Assembly (NCBI GenBank): GCA_019918135.1
Contig: WBZZ01001061.1
Span: 61,001-125,000, forward strand
Source of the DNA: Paulinella micropora
Taxonomy: Eukaryota > Cercozoa > Imbricatea > Euglyphida > Paulinellidae
Direction: 5' to 3'
Length of the DNA: 64,000 nucleotides
The translations under genes were made by a program, and so were the position numbers. Positions within the stretch are counted from its first letter, which is position 1; each line of letters opens with the position of its first letter. Under the pieces are notes generated by a model. It searched no databases and was not told where the DNA came from. It worked only from the letters and a program-made list of their open reading frames with translations. This document shows positions 32,622 to 42,724 of the stretch, in pieces.

Positions 32622-32685
32622 GGGTCTTCGCCCCAATATATGCTCGTTTTTGAACGAGCTTTTGCGAAGCAAAACCCCCACCAAT
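32619..32685 (+). terminator. Three consecutive post-stop hairpins
   Basis: Directly after the stop: GGGGTCTTCGCCCC, then GCTCGTTTTTGAACGAGC, then TTTTGCGAAGCAAAA. The last contains the GCGAAGC core known as an extremely stable mini-hairpin. Mirrored at 38,026-38,092. Terminator, processing or stability role is an inference. Confidence 0.55.
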
Positions 32686-32710
32686 GAAGCAAAAAAAAAT
32701 ATAAAATTCT

Positions 32711-32986
32711 TTACAAATACTTCTTCAATTCTTCCTTATTTCTGCACCACGGCTGACGAACTAGCCATTCAATATATGGCTTGTCAATCTTTGCGATGTC
32801 TTCTATTTTTTTGCCTTTGTATTTCCCAAAATGAAATGTGTCTTTTGGTTGAGCATTTCTCTTTTCTTCAATTGCTTTGATTTCGTCGTGGATTACCTTT
32901 TGGACATCTTCCAACGAAAAGGATTTTTTTTCTCCTTCAATGGAAAGTTTTTGGAACTTCTCGCACAGTCTTGTTAGGGTGGTCAT
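32711..32986 (-). CDS. FGKYKGKK-motif protein (left arm)
   Basis: Intact 91-aa frame with the same layout as 7,987-8,274: MTTLTRLCEKFQKLS helix, a second helix, then FHFGKYKGKKIEDIAKIDKPYIEWLVRQPW. ExoX C-terminal-like domain without a catalytic nuclease part. It is divergent from the lipase gene and shares an AT-rich intergenic region (32,987-33,099). Identical copy in the right arm. Proposed nucleic-acid-related accessory protein. Confidence 0.6.
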   Translation of the reverse strand: MTTLTRLCEKFQKLSIEGEKKSFSLEDVQKVIHDEIKAIEEKRNAQPKDTFHFGKYKGKKIEDIAKIDKPYIEWLVRQPWCRNKEELKKYL

Positions 32987-33078
32987 AGTAGGGTGTATAT
33001 AGTAGGGTAATATAAAAAAATAAAAAATAAATAATTATATAGAAACTTTTGAAAAAGTTTCACAAAACCCGTGGAGGG

Positions 33079-33097
33079 GCGGAGGCGAAGTCTCCGC
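33079..33097 (+). promoter_or_regulatory. Hairpin immediately before the lipase ATG
   Basis: GCGGAG-GCGAAGT-CTCCGC ends two bases before ATG 33,100. A second hairpin GAAACTT...AAGTTTC lies at about 33,043-33,062. This supports ATG 33,100, rather than the upstream in-frame codons, as the start. Confidence 0.45.
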
Positions 33098-33099
33098 GA

Positions 33100-33863
33100 A
33101 TGTCAGAATGGATAAAGTTCGTTAAGGCTTACTCTGCTAAGCATAACATAAGCTATGGTGAAGCGTTGAAAAAGGCGAGCAAAGAATACAAACGGCAAAA
33201 AGGTGGTAGTGCGGAGTTATCTGAGGATGTCTATTTGTCTTCGTCAGAGAGAAAAGGTGCGGACAGATGGAAACCAGTCGTCAGCAAAGAAAAATCAACA
33301 GTGTATGAAAAAGATGGAATTGGCCTTCCAGGCCAAGCTGGCTTTCAGCCACGCAAAGCTATTGTAGCATTTAGAGGCTCCGCGGATAAGCGAGACTTAC
33401 TCACAGATGTCGCATTGGTAAAGGGAGTATTAAAAAGAACACCGAGATACAAAGAAGAGCACAGAAGCTGGTTAATGAAGTTATAAAAAAATATGGTAAG
33501 GATAATGTAGAGCTGACGGGTCATAGTCTTGGAGGATCGATAGCAAAAGATTTAAGCCGACAGACTGGGGTGAAGGCAACAACATACAATAAAGGCAGTA
33601 GCACAAGAGACCTAATTGAAGGAGTTATTGACAGAGTGGCTGTCAAGGTAAATCCGAAAGGTAAGCGGGCGAAGACTGCGAAGCTAACCACGAATTATCG
33701 GACCGCATTTGACCCCGTATCGTTAATGGGTGCTACGGCTGTAAATACTAAGTTAGTGAAGCCAAAAAAAGGAATTCATACAATCAGGAGCTTCAAGGGT
33801 AGGGGCAAAAAGGCAAAAAATAAATTTTCTATCATTTTTTCATTTAGTATCCAAACGGTCTAG
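33100..33863 (+). pseudogene. Lipase-class-3-like protein with N-terminal HMG/YABBY-like motif, frameshifted (left arm)
   Basis: ATG 33,100 gives MSEWIKFVKAYSAKHN followed by SYGEALKKASKEYKRQKGG, a short motif common at the start of capsid-associated proteins of large DNA viruses. Then come AIVAFRGSADKRDLLTD (lipase strand and oxyanion region) and, after a 1-nt shift near 33,455, VELTGHSLGGSIAKDLS with the GxSxG nucleophile elbow. The tail is basic. The stop at 33,861-33,863 overlaps the 3' end of polB. The same shift is present in both arms, so it predates the palindrome. Absent from element 1. A capsid-borne lipase or phospholipase for membrane escape is an inference from the family. Confidence 0.6.
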
Positions 33864-35385
33864 TTTCAATCGCATTGCCTACAATACCTATAATATTTCT
33901 TTTAGTGTAAGTAAAGCTGAATATTTTTTCTAAGTATTCGCTCGTTATTTTTTTCTGTTGCTTGTCTCTTGTTATCTTGCTGTTTTCTACAATAACAACT
34001 TTACCAGATTTTTCAATTCGTTTAGCAATCATTTTTTCTTCCTGAGTTTTAAGCAACTCTAACAATTCATTCTTGCCGTTCTCAATAAGGTCGTTGTTTT
34101 TAATTCCAAGTCCGCAACTAATGACACTTAACATATTTGGTAAATTCAATGATTTATTGTTTTCATAATTCATACTAAAGCCTTTGACTTTCATACTTGC
34201 TTTACCATTATCTAAGACATATCCATAACACTTTGGACCGCCTCCAATAAAGGTCATAATCTTTGCTCCGTGTAGTTCGTCCGTCCATTCGCCTAACAAC
34301 TTACCAGTTTTCACATCTGTTTCACCTTTCGTTAAGTCTGTCGTGTATATGACACTGTCGGTATCGTGGTATAGAACTCTGTTGTCTAGTTTGTCCATCA
34401 TCTCATATAGTCTAATCCTCGCGTGGCAAGTCGTAAATAAAGCAACTACAATATTTGTTTTTACTGGGTCGCTTACCGCATCTTGTTTAAGGTCATAACT
34501 CGCTTCTATTATTTTGTCGTTAATAATGTTTATGTTTATGTTATCAACTGACTTATCGTTCATTAACTTGTATAAGGTATCTTTATCTTTTATCATTTTG
34601 TTCTGAGTTTTGTTTTGCTTTTCACCAAACTTGCCCCACAGACTATTCAAGCACAACTTAGCAACCGCTCGCCGTCCTGGGTTTTCTTCAATTTTGTTTT
34701 CGTCCATCTTAATTCCCATCTTGATTTCCATACTGTCAATGTAGTTTCTTTTTTGTTCTTCTGTAATACAGCCATCAGGATATCCGCTTGACTCTTGTTT
34801 AACCTTTAAGAAAGTTTTTATGTAATCTTTGAAAAGGCTACTGCTCTGCTCCTTCCAGTGCCATACCTCATATACCTTAATCAACTTATAGCCTTTGTCT
34901 AAGGCCTTGTAGATTTCAGGAGTTGCCCAAGTGCCCGTTATTGCTCGCTCGTTATCGGTGTGCTTACATTCGGTTTTCTGTTCAGTCATTCCGCACTTGT
35001 CGCATAAGTAATACATAAGCTTACCTCTATCCGCCTTAGGTAAAACGGGGTGTAGTAATTTTCTCGGCGGTAGCATCTTAACCTTAGACACTCCGAAATA
35101 TTCTCTGTTTATGATTTTGTTTTTCATAGACAGTCGGTCGTCATCGTTGTTTGGTCGTATGATTTCGTGGTGCCCGCTAGGGTAAAGGTCGTAAAACATA
35201 ACGGTAGGATACAGAGAGCATATGTCAATGTATTTTGCGTATTCGCTGTCGTGCCGTGATTTCCAATACAATGTTAGAGCATCCGTTCTACCTCCAAACA
35301 TTGCTTCTCGCGGGTTAAGTCCTTCTTGTTCCGTAATTCGTTCATTAGTAATAATAATATTACTAATGAACGAATTACGGAACAA
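33844..35385 (-). pseudogene. PolB C-terminal (palm/thumb) half, truncated at palindrome centre (left arm)
   Basis: A 513-aa open frame whose first ~10 codons come from the other arm. It contains motif A (DICSLYPTVMFYD), motif B (KLCLNSLWGKFGE) and motif C (YHDTDSVIY), and ends AIETRPFGY. The terminal region, zinc segment and exonuclease domain present in element 1 are missing: the palindrome centre cuts the gene just before MFGGRTDALTLYW. The remaining coding frame has no lesion, unlike element 1. Not a functional polymerase without its exonuclease/TPR1 side. Confidence 0.85.
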
Positions 35386-36867
35386 GAAGGACTTAACCCG
35401 CGAGAAGCAATGTTTGGAGGTAGAACGGATGCTCTAACATTGTATTGGAAATCACGGCACGACAGCGAATACGCAAAATACATTGACATATGCTCTCTGT
35501 ATCCTACCGTTATGTTTTACGACCTTTACCCTAGCGGGCACCACGAAATCATACGACCAAACAACGATGACGACCGACTGTCTATGAAAAACAAAATCAT
35601 AAACAGAGAATATTTCGGAGTGTCTAAGGTTAAGATGCTACCGCCGAGAAAATTACTACACCCCGTTTTACCTAAGGCGGATAGAGGTAAGCTTATGTAT
35701 TACTTATGCGACAAGTGCGGAATGACTGAACAGAAAACCGAATGTAAGCACACCGATAACGAGCGAGCAATAACGGGCACTTGGGCAACTCCTGAAATCT
35801 ACAAGGCCTTAGACAAAGGCTATAAGTTGATTAAGGTATATGAGGTATGGCACTGGAAGGAGCAGAGCAGTAGCCTTTTCAAAGATTACATAAAAACTTT
35901 CTTAAAGGTTAAACAAGAGTCAAGCGGATATCCTGATGGCTGTATTACAGAAGAACAAAAAAGAAACTACATTGACAGTATGGAAATCAAGATGGGAATT
36001 AAGATGGACGAAAACAAAATTGAAGAAAACCCAGGACGGCGAGCGGTTGCTAAGTTGTGCTTGAATAGTCTGTGGGGCAAGTTTGGTGAAAAGCAAAACA
36101 AAACTCAGAACAAAATGATAAAAGATAAAGATACCTTATACAAGTTAATGAACGATAAGTCAGTTGATAACATAAACATAAACATTATTAACGACAAAAT
36201 AATAGAAGCGAGTTATGACCTTAAACAAGATGCGGTAAGCGACCCAGTAAAAACAAATATTGTAGTTGCTTTATTTACGACTTGCCACGCGAGGATTAGA
36301 CTATATGAGATGATGGACAAACTAGACAACAGAGTTCTATACCACGATACCGACAGTGTCATATACACGACAGACTTAACGAAAGGTGAAACAGATGTGA
36401 AAACTGGTAAGTTGTTAGGCGAATGGACGGACGAACTACACGGAGCAAAGATTATGACCTTTATTGGAGGCGGTCCAAAGTGTTATGGATATGTCTTAGA
36501 TAATGGTAAAGCAAGTATGAAAGTCAAAGGCTTTAGTATGAATTATGAAAACAATAAATCATTGAATTTACCAAATATGTTAAGTGTCATTAGTTGCGGA
36601 CTTGGAATTAAAAACAACGACCTTATTGAGAACGGCAAGAATGAATTGTTAGAGTTGCTTAAAACTCAGGAAGAAAAAATGATTGCTAAACGAATTGAAA
36701 AATCTGGTAAAGTTGTTATTGTAGAAAACAGCAAGATAACAAGAGACAAGCAACAGAAAAAAATAACGAGCGAATACTTAGAAAAAATATTCAGCTTTAC
36801 TTACACTAAAAGAAATATTATAGGTATTGTAGGCAATGCGATTGAAACTAGACCGTTTGGATACTAA
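35326..36867 (+). pseudogene. PolB C-terminal half, mirror copy (right arm)
   Basis: Mirror image of 33,844-35,385, identical except for a few residues at the junction (SNNNITN against SNIIITN), which come from the single mismatch at the palindrome centre. Same palm motifs, same truncation. The two half-genes are head to head. Confidence 0.85.
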
Positions 36868-37611
36868 ATGAAAAAATGATAGAAAATTTATTTTTTGCCT
36901 TTTTGCCCCTACCCTTGAAGCTCCTGATTGTATGAATTCCTTTTTTTGGCTTCACTAACTTAGTATTTACAGCCGTAGCACCCATTAACGATACGGGGTC
37001 AAATGCGGTCCGATAATTCGTGGTTAGCTTCGCAGTCTTCGCCCGCTTACCTTTCGGATTTACCTTGACAGCCACTCTGTCAATAACTCCTTCAATTAGG
37101 TCTCTTGTGCTACTGCCTTTATTGTATGTTGTTGCCTTCACCCCAGTCTGTCGGCTTAAATCTTTTGCTATCGATCCTCCAAGACTATGACCCGTCAGCT
37201 CTACATTATCCTTACCATATTTTTTTATAACTTCATTAACCAGCTTCTGTGCTCTTCTTTGTATCTCGGTGTTCTTTTTAATACTCCCTTTACCAATGCG
37301 ACATCTGTGAGTAAGTCTCGCTTATCCGCGGAGCCTCTAAATGCTACAATAGCTTTGCGTGGCTGAAAGCCAGCTTGGCCTGGAAGGCCAATTCCATCTT
37401 TTTCATACACTGTTGATTTTTCTTTGCTGACGACTGGTTTCCATCTGTCCGCACCTTTTCTCTCTGACGAAGACAAATAGACATCCTCAGATAACTCCGC
37501 ACTACCACCTTTTTGCCGTTTGTATTCTTTGCTCGCCTTTTTCAACGCTTCACCATAGCTTATGTTATGCTTAGCAGAGTAAGCCTTAACGAACTTTATC
37601 CATTCTGACAT
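36848..37611 (-). pseudogene. Lipase-like protein, frameshifted (right arm)
   Basis: Mirror of 33,100-33,863 with the same frameshift and the same GHSLGG motif. Confidence 0.6.
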
Positions 37612-37724
37612 TCGCGGAGACTTCGCCTCCGCCCCTCCACGGGTTTTGTGAAACTTTTTCAAAAGTTTCTATATAATTATTTATTTTTTATTTTTTTATA
37701 TTACCCTACTATATACACCCTACT

Positions 37725-38000
37725 ATGACCACCCTAACAAGACTGTGCGAGAAGTTCCAAAAACTTTCCATTGAAGGAGAAAAAAAATCCTTTTCGTTGG
37801 AAGATGTCCAAAAGGTAATCCACGACGAAATCAAAGCAATTGAAGAAAAGAGAAATGCTCAACCAAAAGACACATTTCATTTTGGGAAATACAAAGGCAA
37901 AAAAATAGAAGACATCGCAAAGATTGACAAGCCATATATTGAATGGCTAGTTCGTCAGCCGTGGTGCAGAAATAAGGAAGAATTGAAGAAGTATTTGTAA
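37725..38000 (+). CDS. FGKYKGKK-motif protein (right arm)
   Basis: Mirror of 32,711-32,986, translation identical (91 aa). Confidence 0.6.
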   Translation: MTTLTRLCEKFQKLSIEGEKKSFSLEDVQKVIHDEIKAIEEKRNAQPKDTFHFGKYKGKKIEDIAKIDKPYIEWLVRQPWCRNKEELKKYL

Positions 38001-38089
38001 AGAATTTTATATTTTTTTTTGCTTCATTGGTGGGGGTTTTGCTTCGCAAAAGCTCGTTCAAAAACGAGCATATATTGGGGCGAAGACCC

Positions 38090-39340
38090 CTACTGGTCTT
38101 CTAAGAAATTAACGATAACACTCACATTTCCTCCATTAGCAACAGTTGATACAGACTTTTGTAAAAATGTTAGATTTTCGCCAGGTGCGAGTTGAACATC
38201 GTAAGCTCTCAGGTCAATAAGCTGGCTTGAAGTAGCATTAACATACAGTTTTAGAATTACATCCGTTATAGTGGCACCACCAATAGCAGTCGCAGCAGTG
38301 TCCTTTGATACGATTGAGGTTGTGGCATCAATATCCGCGAAGTTCTCCGCCGTAAGGGTTCCAGTTGTTTTCACAATCCGCACTATATTAACTTTGGTGT
38401 CTTCGTTTGATATGCTTACGAGAGTTGGGTAAACGGTTGAATAATTTGTTGAGGCACCATTAAAAAGTGATTTATTTTTTATGCTGAGAATTGGGCTTTC
38501 AGTAGTGCTCGCCTTTTCATCTCCTTCCGCTTCGTTTGATATGCTTGTATTAACAGTGTTTGTGCCCTCAATAAACATACTACAACTGGCTGTTTTTAAT
38601 ATTTGTATTCCAGTTCCACCATTATGAAACATTCGTGCCACAAAAGGGAGAGTTGTATTCCGAAGACTGACACCCGTGTTGGCATTCGCATACTTAATCA
38701 TATGGACTTGCTAGAATTCGCCAGTTGCGGGGTTCTCAATTGAAAACTTAATAGCACCAAAGCCCAAGTATTGGAATTGAATTTGAAATACATTTCCCTT
38801 CGTCCAATCCATATTAGGCATATCGCCTGTTCCATTACACGGGTCATTCCAAGTCGCTTGTGAAACCAAGGTAGGCACTCCTGCTTTGGTATGGAGAATA
38901 TTCATTCCGTCATTTTTAGTCTTGTAAAAATAGAAACCATTATCTAATGCGGTATCACCAATGCCAATAAATGAATAGTAGTCCTTGGTTTCGTCCGTAG
39001 TCCATAAGGCAGTGAAGCGACACATAACTCCCATCCCTGTTCTGTATTTAATTCTTTTTTTGCTTACCATAATGGCATCGGCGGTAGCTTTCGCTTCCGT
39101 TTTCAATTCAGCCATATTCGCATTAAATGCTACGGTCGCATTAGTTTGAGTTAATGTCCATATCCTTGTATTAACTGTGTAGGGAAAGATTTCCTGTAAT
39201 ACTGGTGTTAATGAGCTGGTTAATGCTTCACCAAAGGCGGTTTTCATATTATTGGTTTCAATGTGGCCGTCATACCCGACTTTGACATTTACGAAATCTC
39301 CGTCAGGATTTTGAGCTATCAAATTTCTTTGGTGGCTCAT
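38090..39340 (-). pseudogene. Putative virion surface protein, one nonsense codon (right arm)
   Basis: Mirror of the intact 416-aa gene. A single C-to-T change turns the Gln codon after GEF into TAG (38,708-38,710; left arm has CAG). The upstream 209 codons and the downstream 206 codons are otherwise open. The change arose after the inverted duplication, so the arms are diverging independently. Confidence 0.75.
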
Positions 39341-39395
39341 AGTAGGTGCTTTTTTTCAAAAACCACCTACGACCTCAAAAAATGTTTTGTTAGAG

Positions 39396-39406
39396 TTCCT
39401 ATATTA
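39396..39406 (-). promoter_or_regulatory. AATATAGG motif (right arm)
   Basis: TAATATAGGAA on the minus strand, mirror of 31,305-31,315, 56 bases before the ATG of the 416-aa gene. Confidence 0.5.
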
Positions 39407-39457
39407 TCAAAAAAATAAATCTAAATTTTTTTATTAATTTTTTTTGGTGAAGGTTCA

Positions 39458-40984
39458 TTAGGTCCTAGTAATGGTGCCGTTTCTGACATTTACTTCTTGC
39501 TGAGTTACGACAAATGTGTAATGATTGGACGCAATATTCGCAGTGGTAGCAATAAACTCCCATCGTCGCTCGGTGTCTAGGGATAGTCCGCTGATTTCGT
39601 TTTGGTCCTTGCTCCACAGCAAACGGGTATTGTCAAAGCTATCGCACCAAAACCAGTTGTATTGATAAACATTGCTATTCATCAAAGAAGAGCCTTCCAA
39701 CTTCTGTTTAAGATACATATAGTCTTCTAGTTTTCCAGTTTGACAATCAACATTGAATTCTTGAAGTCGTGCCCCGTCTAGTGTGGTATAAAAAGTTTGG
39801 ACCTTTGAGCCGAGCAGGTTGCTATTGTCATAGGCGGTGCTCTTATTTTCAGTCGTATTGAAAACAGAGTGATAAATTTTCTTAATTCGCCGCCCGTGGC
39901 CTCTGTCAAATCTAAGGATAACATTTTGAGAAGTTGAAGCCACTCCGACGGTATTTTTATACAAATAAGAATAATCAATGTTGAAGCTCATACCTTCGGG
40001 GCTCATAATCTTCTGTTGAATTGATTGAACGACATCTGGGTTAGTTTCAACAGCTAAGAACAGGCTGAGATTAGTAATACTAACATTTGAATCCGCCACC
40101 GCAACAGTGCCTCCGCCAGTAGAAAGAGCATCATTGTTATAATAAAAGATTTTGGGTGTCTGTTGCCAAACAATCCGCAAGGTCAAAATTTCAGGAAACA
40201 TAATAGTTTTATCCAGAGCGAAAATAGTATTGTAAAGCATTCCAAGATTAATCTTAACATTAACACTTGGGCTGGCATTGTTAATAGTTCCAGCTGAAAA
40301 ATACTTGACCTCATTAAAAGCGACATTTACGAACTTACTCGTGCCAGTCTCATTCGCGATGAGGGCATCATCGTGTCGGCGGGCATTTGTGGTGGGTTGT
40401 GCCATCCAAGCCTTTAATGCTGCCTGAACCTGAGCCTTAGCAACATCAATTCCCGCATCAATCTGCCCCGCCGCATTTCCTGCTACTGCCGAAGCGGCCA
40501 ATGCTGTTTGTAATGCGGCCAACCTTGTAGCATCGCTAGCGGGTTGAAATGTAGTTGTAGCATTACACTTTTGAAGCATACAACCAGCTCCACTTCCATT
40601 ATCGTGGTTTTCCAAAGCTAGTAAATCGTCAATGGAGGTTTCGGGTTTCCAAATCATCGTGGTGATATTTCCGACTTCATTAATGTCGCACAGATAAACA
40701 CCACCCCTAGTAATCAATTGAATTTGTCTAATTGGTGCCAGACAATCCATAAAGCATTTATTGTAGTTTCCAGCCTTCGCATCTGGGGCATAATTAAAAC
40801 TCAAAACAGAGCGAGCCAAGTTAAAAGGACGGCTGATAAGGTCAAAGTTGCTTTCCTGTCCTCCTGCGGTAGAAACAGTGACAGTAATAGAACCCTCACG
40901 AGGGGTAAGCTTATTCAAGCGATAAGAAGCACTGATGTAGTCAGTCCTGCTAAAATCTAGTTCGCCTCCGTGTTGTGTAGGCAT
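39458..40984 (-). CDS. Double jelly-roll major capsid protein, intact
   Basis: Complete frame of 508 aa if ATG 40,984 (MPTQHGGEL) is used. An in-frame upstream codon exists, but it lies in the 5' hairpin (40,990-41,018), and element 1 shares the MP.Q.GGEL start. Landmarks: RPFNLARSVLSFNY, TMIWKPETSIDDLLALENH, LGMLYNTIFALDK, LSLDTERRWEF. The family forms pseudo-hexameric trimers in Polinton-like, adintovirus and virophage capsids. It is followed by the 416-aa gene and preceded by penton, a standard morphogenesis order. This and the penton are the best-preserved structural genes in the window. Confidence 0.8.
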   Translation of the reverse strand: MPTQHGGELDFSRTDYISASYRLNKLTPREGSITVTVSTAGGQESNFDLISRPFNLARSVLSFNYAPDAKAGNYNKCFMDCLAPIRQIQLITRGGVYLCDINEVGNITTMIWKPETSIDDLLALENHDNGSGAGCMLQKCNATTTFQPASDATRLAALQTALAASAVAGNAAGQIDAGIDVAKAQVQAALKAWMAQPTTNARRHDDALIANETGTSKFVNVAFNEVKYFSAGTINNASPSVNVKINLGMLYNTIFALDKTIMFPEILTLRIVWQQTPKIFYYNNDALSTGGGTVAVADSNVSITNLSLFLAVETNPDVVQSIQQKIMSPEGMSFNIDYSYLYKNTVGVASTSQNVILRFDRGHGRRIKKIYHSVFNTTENKSTAYDNSNLLGSKVQTFYTTLDGARLQEFNVDCQTGKLEDYMYLKQKLEGSSLMNSNVYQYNWFWCDSFDNTRLLWSKDQNEISGLSLDTERRWEFIATTANIASNHYTFVVTQQEVNVRNGTITRT

Positions 40985-40989
40985 TTCGT

Positions 40990-41018
40990 GTAAGTGCTTT
41001 TTTTCAAAAACCACTTAC
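40990..41018 (-). promoter_or_regulatory. 5'-UTR hairpin of the capsid gene
   Basis: Stem GTAAGTG/CACTTAC with the loop GTTTTTGAAAAAAAG, five bases before ATG 40,984. Same loop but different, still complementary stem compared with 31,341-31,369 and 41,912-41,940. Confidence 0.55.
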
Positions 41019-41097
41019 AATCTCAAAAACGATTTTTAAAAGGTCGCTATATATTGTAATACGAGAAAAAAAATAAATAATTCTAAAATTAATTGCC

Positions 41098-41910
41098 TTA
41101 CCTAGATTTCAACAAATTAAAAAATGATGTAAATAAATTAAAATAATTCGTCTCGCGGTAAATCAACAATGTCATTACAATACCTAACCCGTTGAGATTA
41201 ACTGGTTGGTCGTTTTCGTCAGTTAAGTAAAATCGATACACATTGCTTGAACTAGTAGATAACCGTTTGCCGTATTCACTACCAGAGCCGTCGTAGATAA
41301 CAGAGCCGAACGGGATTTCATTCGCTGTATATATTTCTTGGAGCACGTGATTATCGCCTTCGCCGACGAGGTCGCTTTGAAGATATAAAGTCTTTTCGCC
41401 AGTCAAGATTATGACATTTGGAGACCTAATGGTATTATTAGCAAAGAAATATGTTGAGTCGCGGTCAAAACCCATTACTTCGTGAATACGAGTTTCGGTG
41501 TCAAATATAAACCGCGGTTGGATGCCTCCATTGTTCGCTACTGTAAATAATAGCTTGCCGTCTTCTGGGTCGGTGTTTGTGTTGTTGCTCGTAACGGTAT
41601 ATGTGTAGTCATTGGGGCTGTCTGCCGTTAGCACCTCAGCCAGTTTATTCTTTAAGTTGTTCATTGTGTAGTTTCCTTCGGGTATCGTAATTAGAGCCTC
41701 AAATCCATCTTCACTCAGAGTAAAAGTGTTGTAAGGACTGGCCACAGAGTAATACGATTTCGGAACATAGATATGTAAAATTTTACAATGTGTTGGATTG
41801 TCTAGCGATTTCATATCAATGGAGTGTGTGAAATCACTGTCCGTGCCGTTTATCCTATTTTTGCTATTGACATAGTAAATGTTGCTACTTCGCCCGCCTC
41901 TATATTCCAT
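41098..41910 (-). CDS. Penton (minor capsid) protein, intact
   Basis: Complete 270-aa frame from ATG 41,910. Conserved features: NIYYVNSKNRINGTDSDFTH, KILHIYVPKSYYSV, YNTFTLSEDGF, ITIPEGNYTMNNLK, FGSVIYDGSGSEYGK. Single jelly-roll penton proteins of this type occupy the vertices of Polinton-like and virophage capsids. No lesion is visible. Neighbour of the major capsid gene with about 110 bases between; leader hairpin at 41,912-41,940. Confidence 0.8.
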   Translation of the reverse strand: MEYRGGRSSNIYYVNSKNRINGTDSDFTHSIDMKSLDNPTHCKILHIYVPKSYYSVASPYNTFTLSEDGFEALITIPEGNYTMNNLKNKLAEVLTADSPNDYTYTVTSNNTNTDPEDGKLLFTVANNGGIQPRFIFDTETRIHEVMGFDRDSTYFFANNTIRSPNVIILTGEKTLYLQSDLVGEGDNHVLQEIYTANEIPFGSVIYDGSGSEYGKRLSTSSSNVYRFYLTDENDQPVNLNGLGIVMTLLIYRETNYFNLFTSFFNLLKSR

Positions 41911-41911
41911 T

Positions 41912-41940
41912 GTAGGAGCTTTTTTTCAAAAACCTCCTGC
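41912..41940 (-). promoter_or_regulatory. 5'-UTR hairpin of the penton gene
   Basis: Stem GTAGGAG/CTCCTGC (one G-T type pair) with the same A/T loop; it ends one base before the ATG. Confidence 0.55.
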
Positions 41941-42054
41941 GACCTCAAAAACTATTGCGACGCTACGCTTGCAAAGCGTATATATAGGAAAATATATTTT
42001 TGTTTTAATTATCTGCCACAACGGAGGGGGTACGGGGGACGAAGGCCCCTGCTA

Positions 42055-42724
42055 CTAAATAAAAGTGTCAAAGCCGTAGCCGTTCTGGACTTTCAACTCA
42101 TCCGCTTCTTTTTCTTTTAAGTCTGTCCAACCGCTGGCAAATTTAAAGCGGTTCCCTTTTGCTCGCTCTAAAAGAAATCTAATACTATGCCATCCGCAGG
42201 TTGTGCTCGTGTCGCTTTGGTTTTTAACCTGATTAACCTTCATAAGCAGGTATGTGTTCGGCTTACTCTTTTCAATAAGCTGTTTCATTTGGTGTAGAAA
42301 TAGCTCGGTCGGCTTATACAGTGCGAGCGGGTCGTAGATTTCAATAAAGTCATCTTGAATGGTGTCAATCCAAACAGCAATCCAATGTGAGCCTGGTTGG
42401 CTAGACTTATCTAAGTTCATTATAAATCCATACTTCTTTCTTTTTTCTGGTTTAAGTTTGTTTATTTCATCGCTGGCTACTGTTCCCCAATACCAATCGT
42501 GCTTTTTCATAATGTTGTCTATTTCATCCGTCATTAGCCCTCTACCTTCACCCGCTAAGTTCGCTGGTAGTTTTTGTTGTCTTCTGTTGGAGGTGTTTGC
42601 TCTTCTGTTGGTGTTGGTTGTTGCTCTTCTGTTGGCTGTGGTTGAACTTCTGTTGGCGGTGGATGCTCTTCTGTCGGCTGTGGTTGAACTTCCTCGGTTG
42701 GTTGAATACCGAGAGTATTTGAAA
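42055..42724 (-). pseudogene. Adenain/Ulp1-like protease, N-terminally truncated and frameshifted
   Basis: The catalytic part (42,055-42,534, 159 aa) is intact with GSHWIAVWI (His), IEIYDPLALY (acidic residue) and STTCGWHSIRF (Cys). Upstream, a shift near 42,545-42,560 separates it from a Pro/Thr/Glu/Gln repeat linker (PTEEQ/PTEVQP). That linker is cut at about 42,724, where the GC-rich block begins inside the codon series. The protease would process capsid precursors; this copy lacks its proper start. Confidence 0.75.

Larger units (their letters stand above)
30285..35355 (+). repeat. Left arm of a 10.1-kb inverted repeat (palindrome)
   Basis: Each base x corresponds to 70,711-x in the right arm (35,356-40,426). 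Frames with identical translations confirm this over the whole arm (for example 33,844-35,385 against 35,326-36,867). There is no spacer; the centre reads GTAATAATAATATTAC with one mismatch. The outer edge is CAGGCAGC at 30,285 and its complement ends at 40,426. Only a few substitutions separate the arms. Confidence 0.9.
35356..40426 (-). repeat. Right arm of the 10.1-kb inverted repeat
   Basis: Mirror of 30,285-35,355. Beyond 40,426 the right side continues as intact element 2 (rest of the capsid gene), while the left side changes to unrelated sequence. The right arm is therefore the resident copy and the left arm the duplicated one. Confidence 0.9.
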
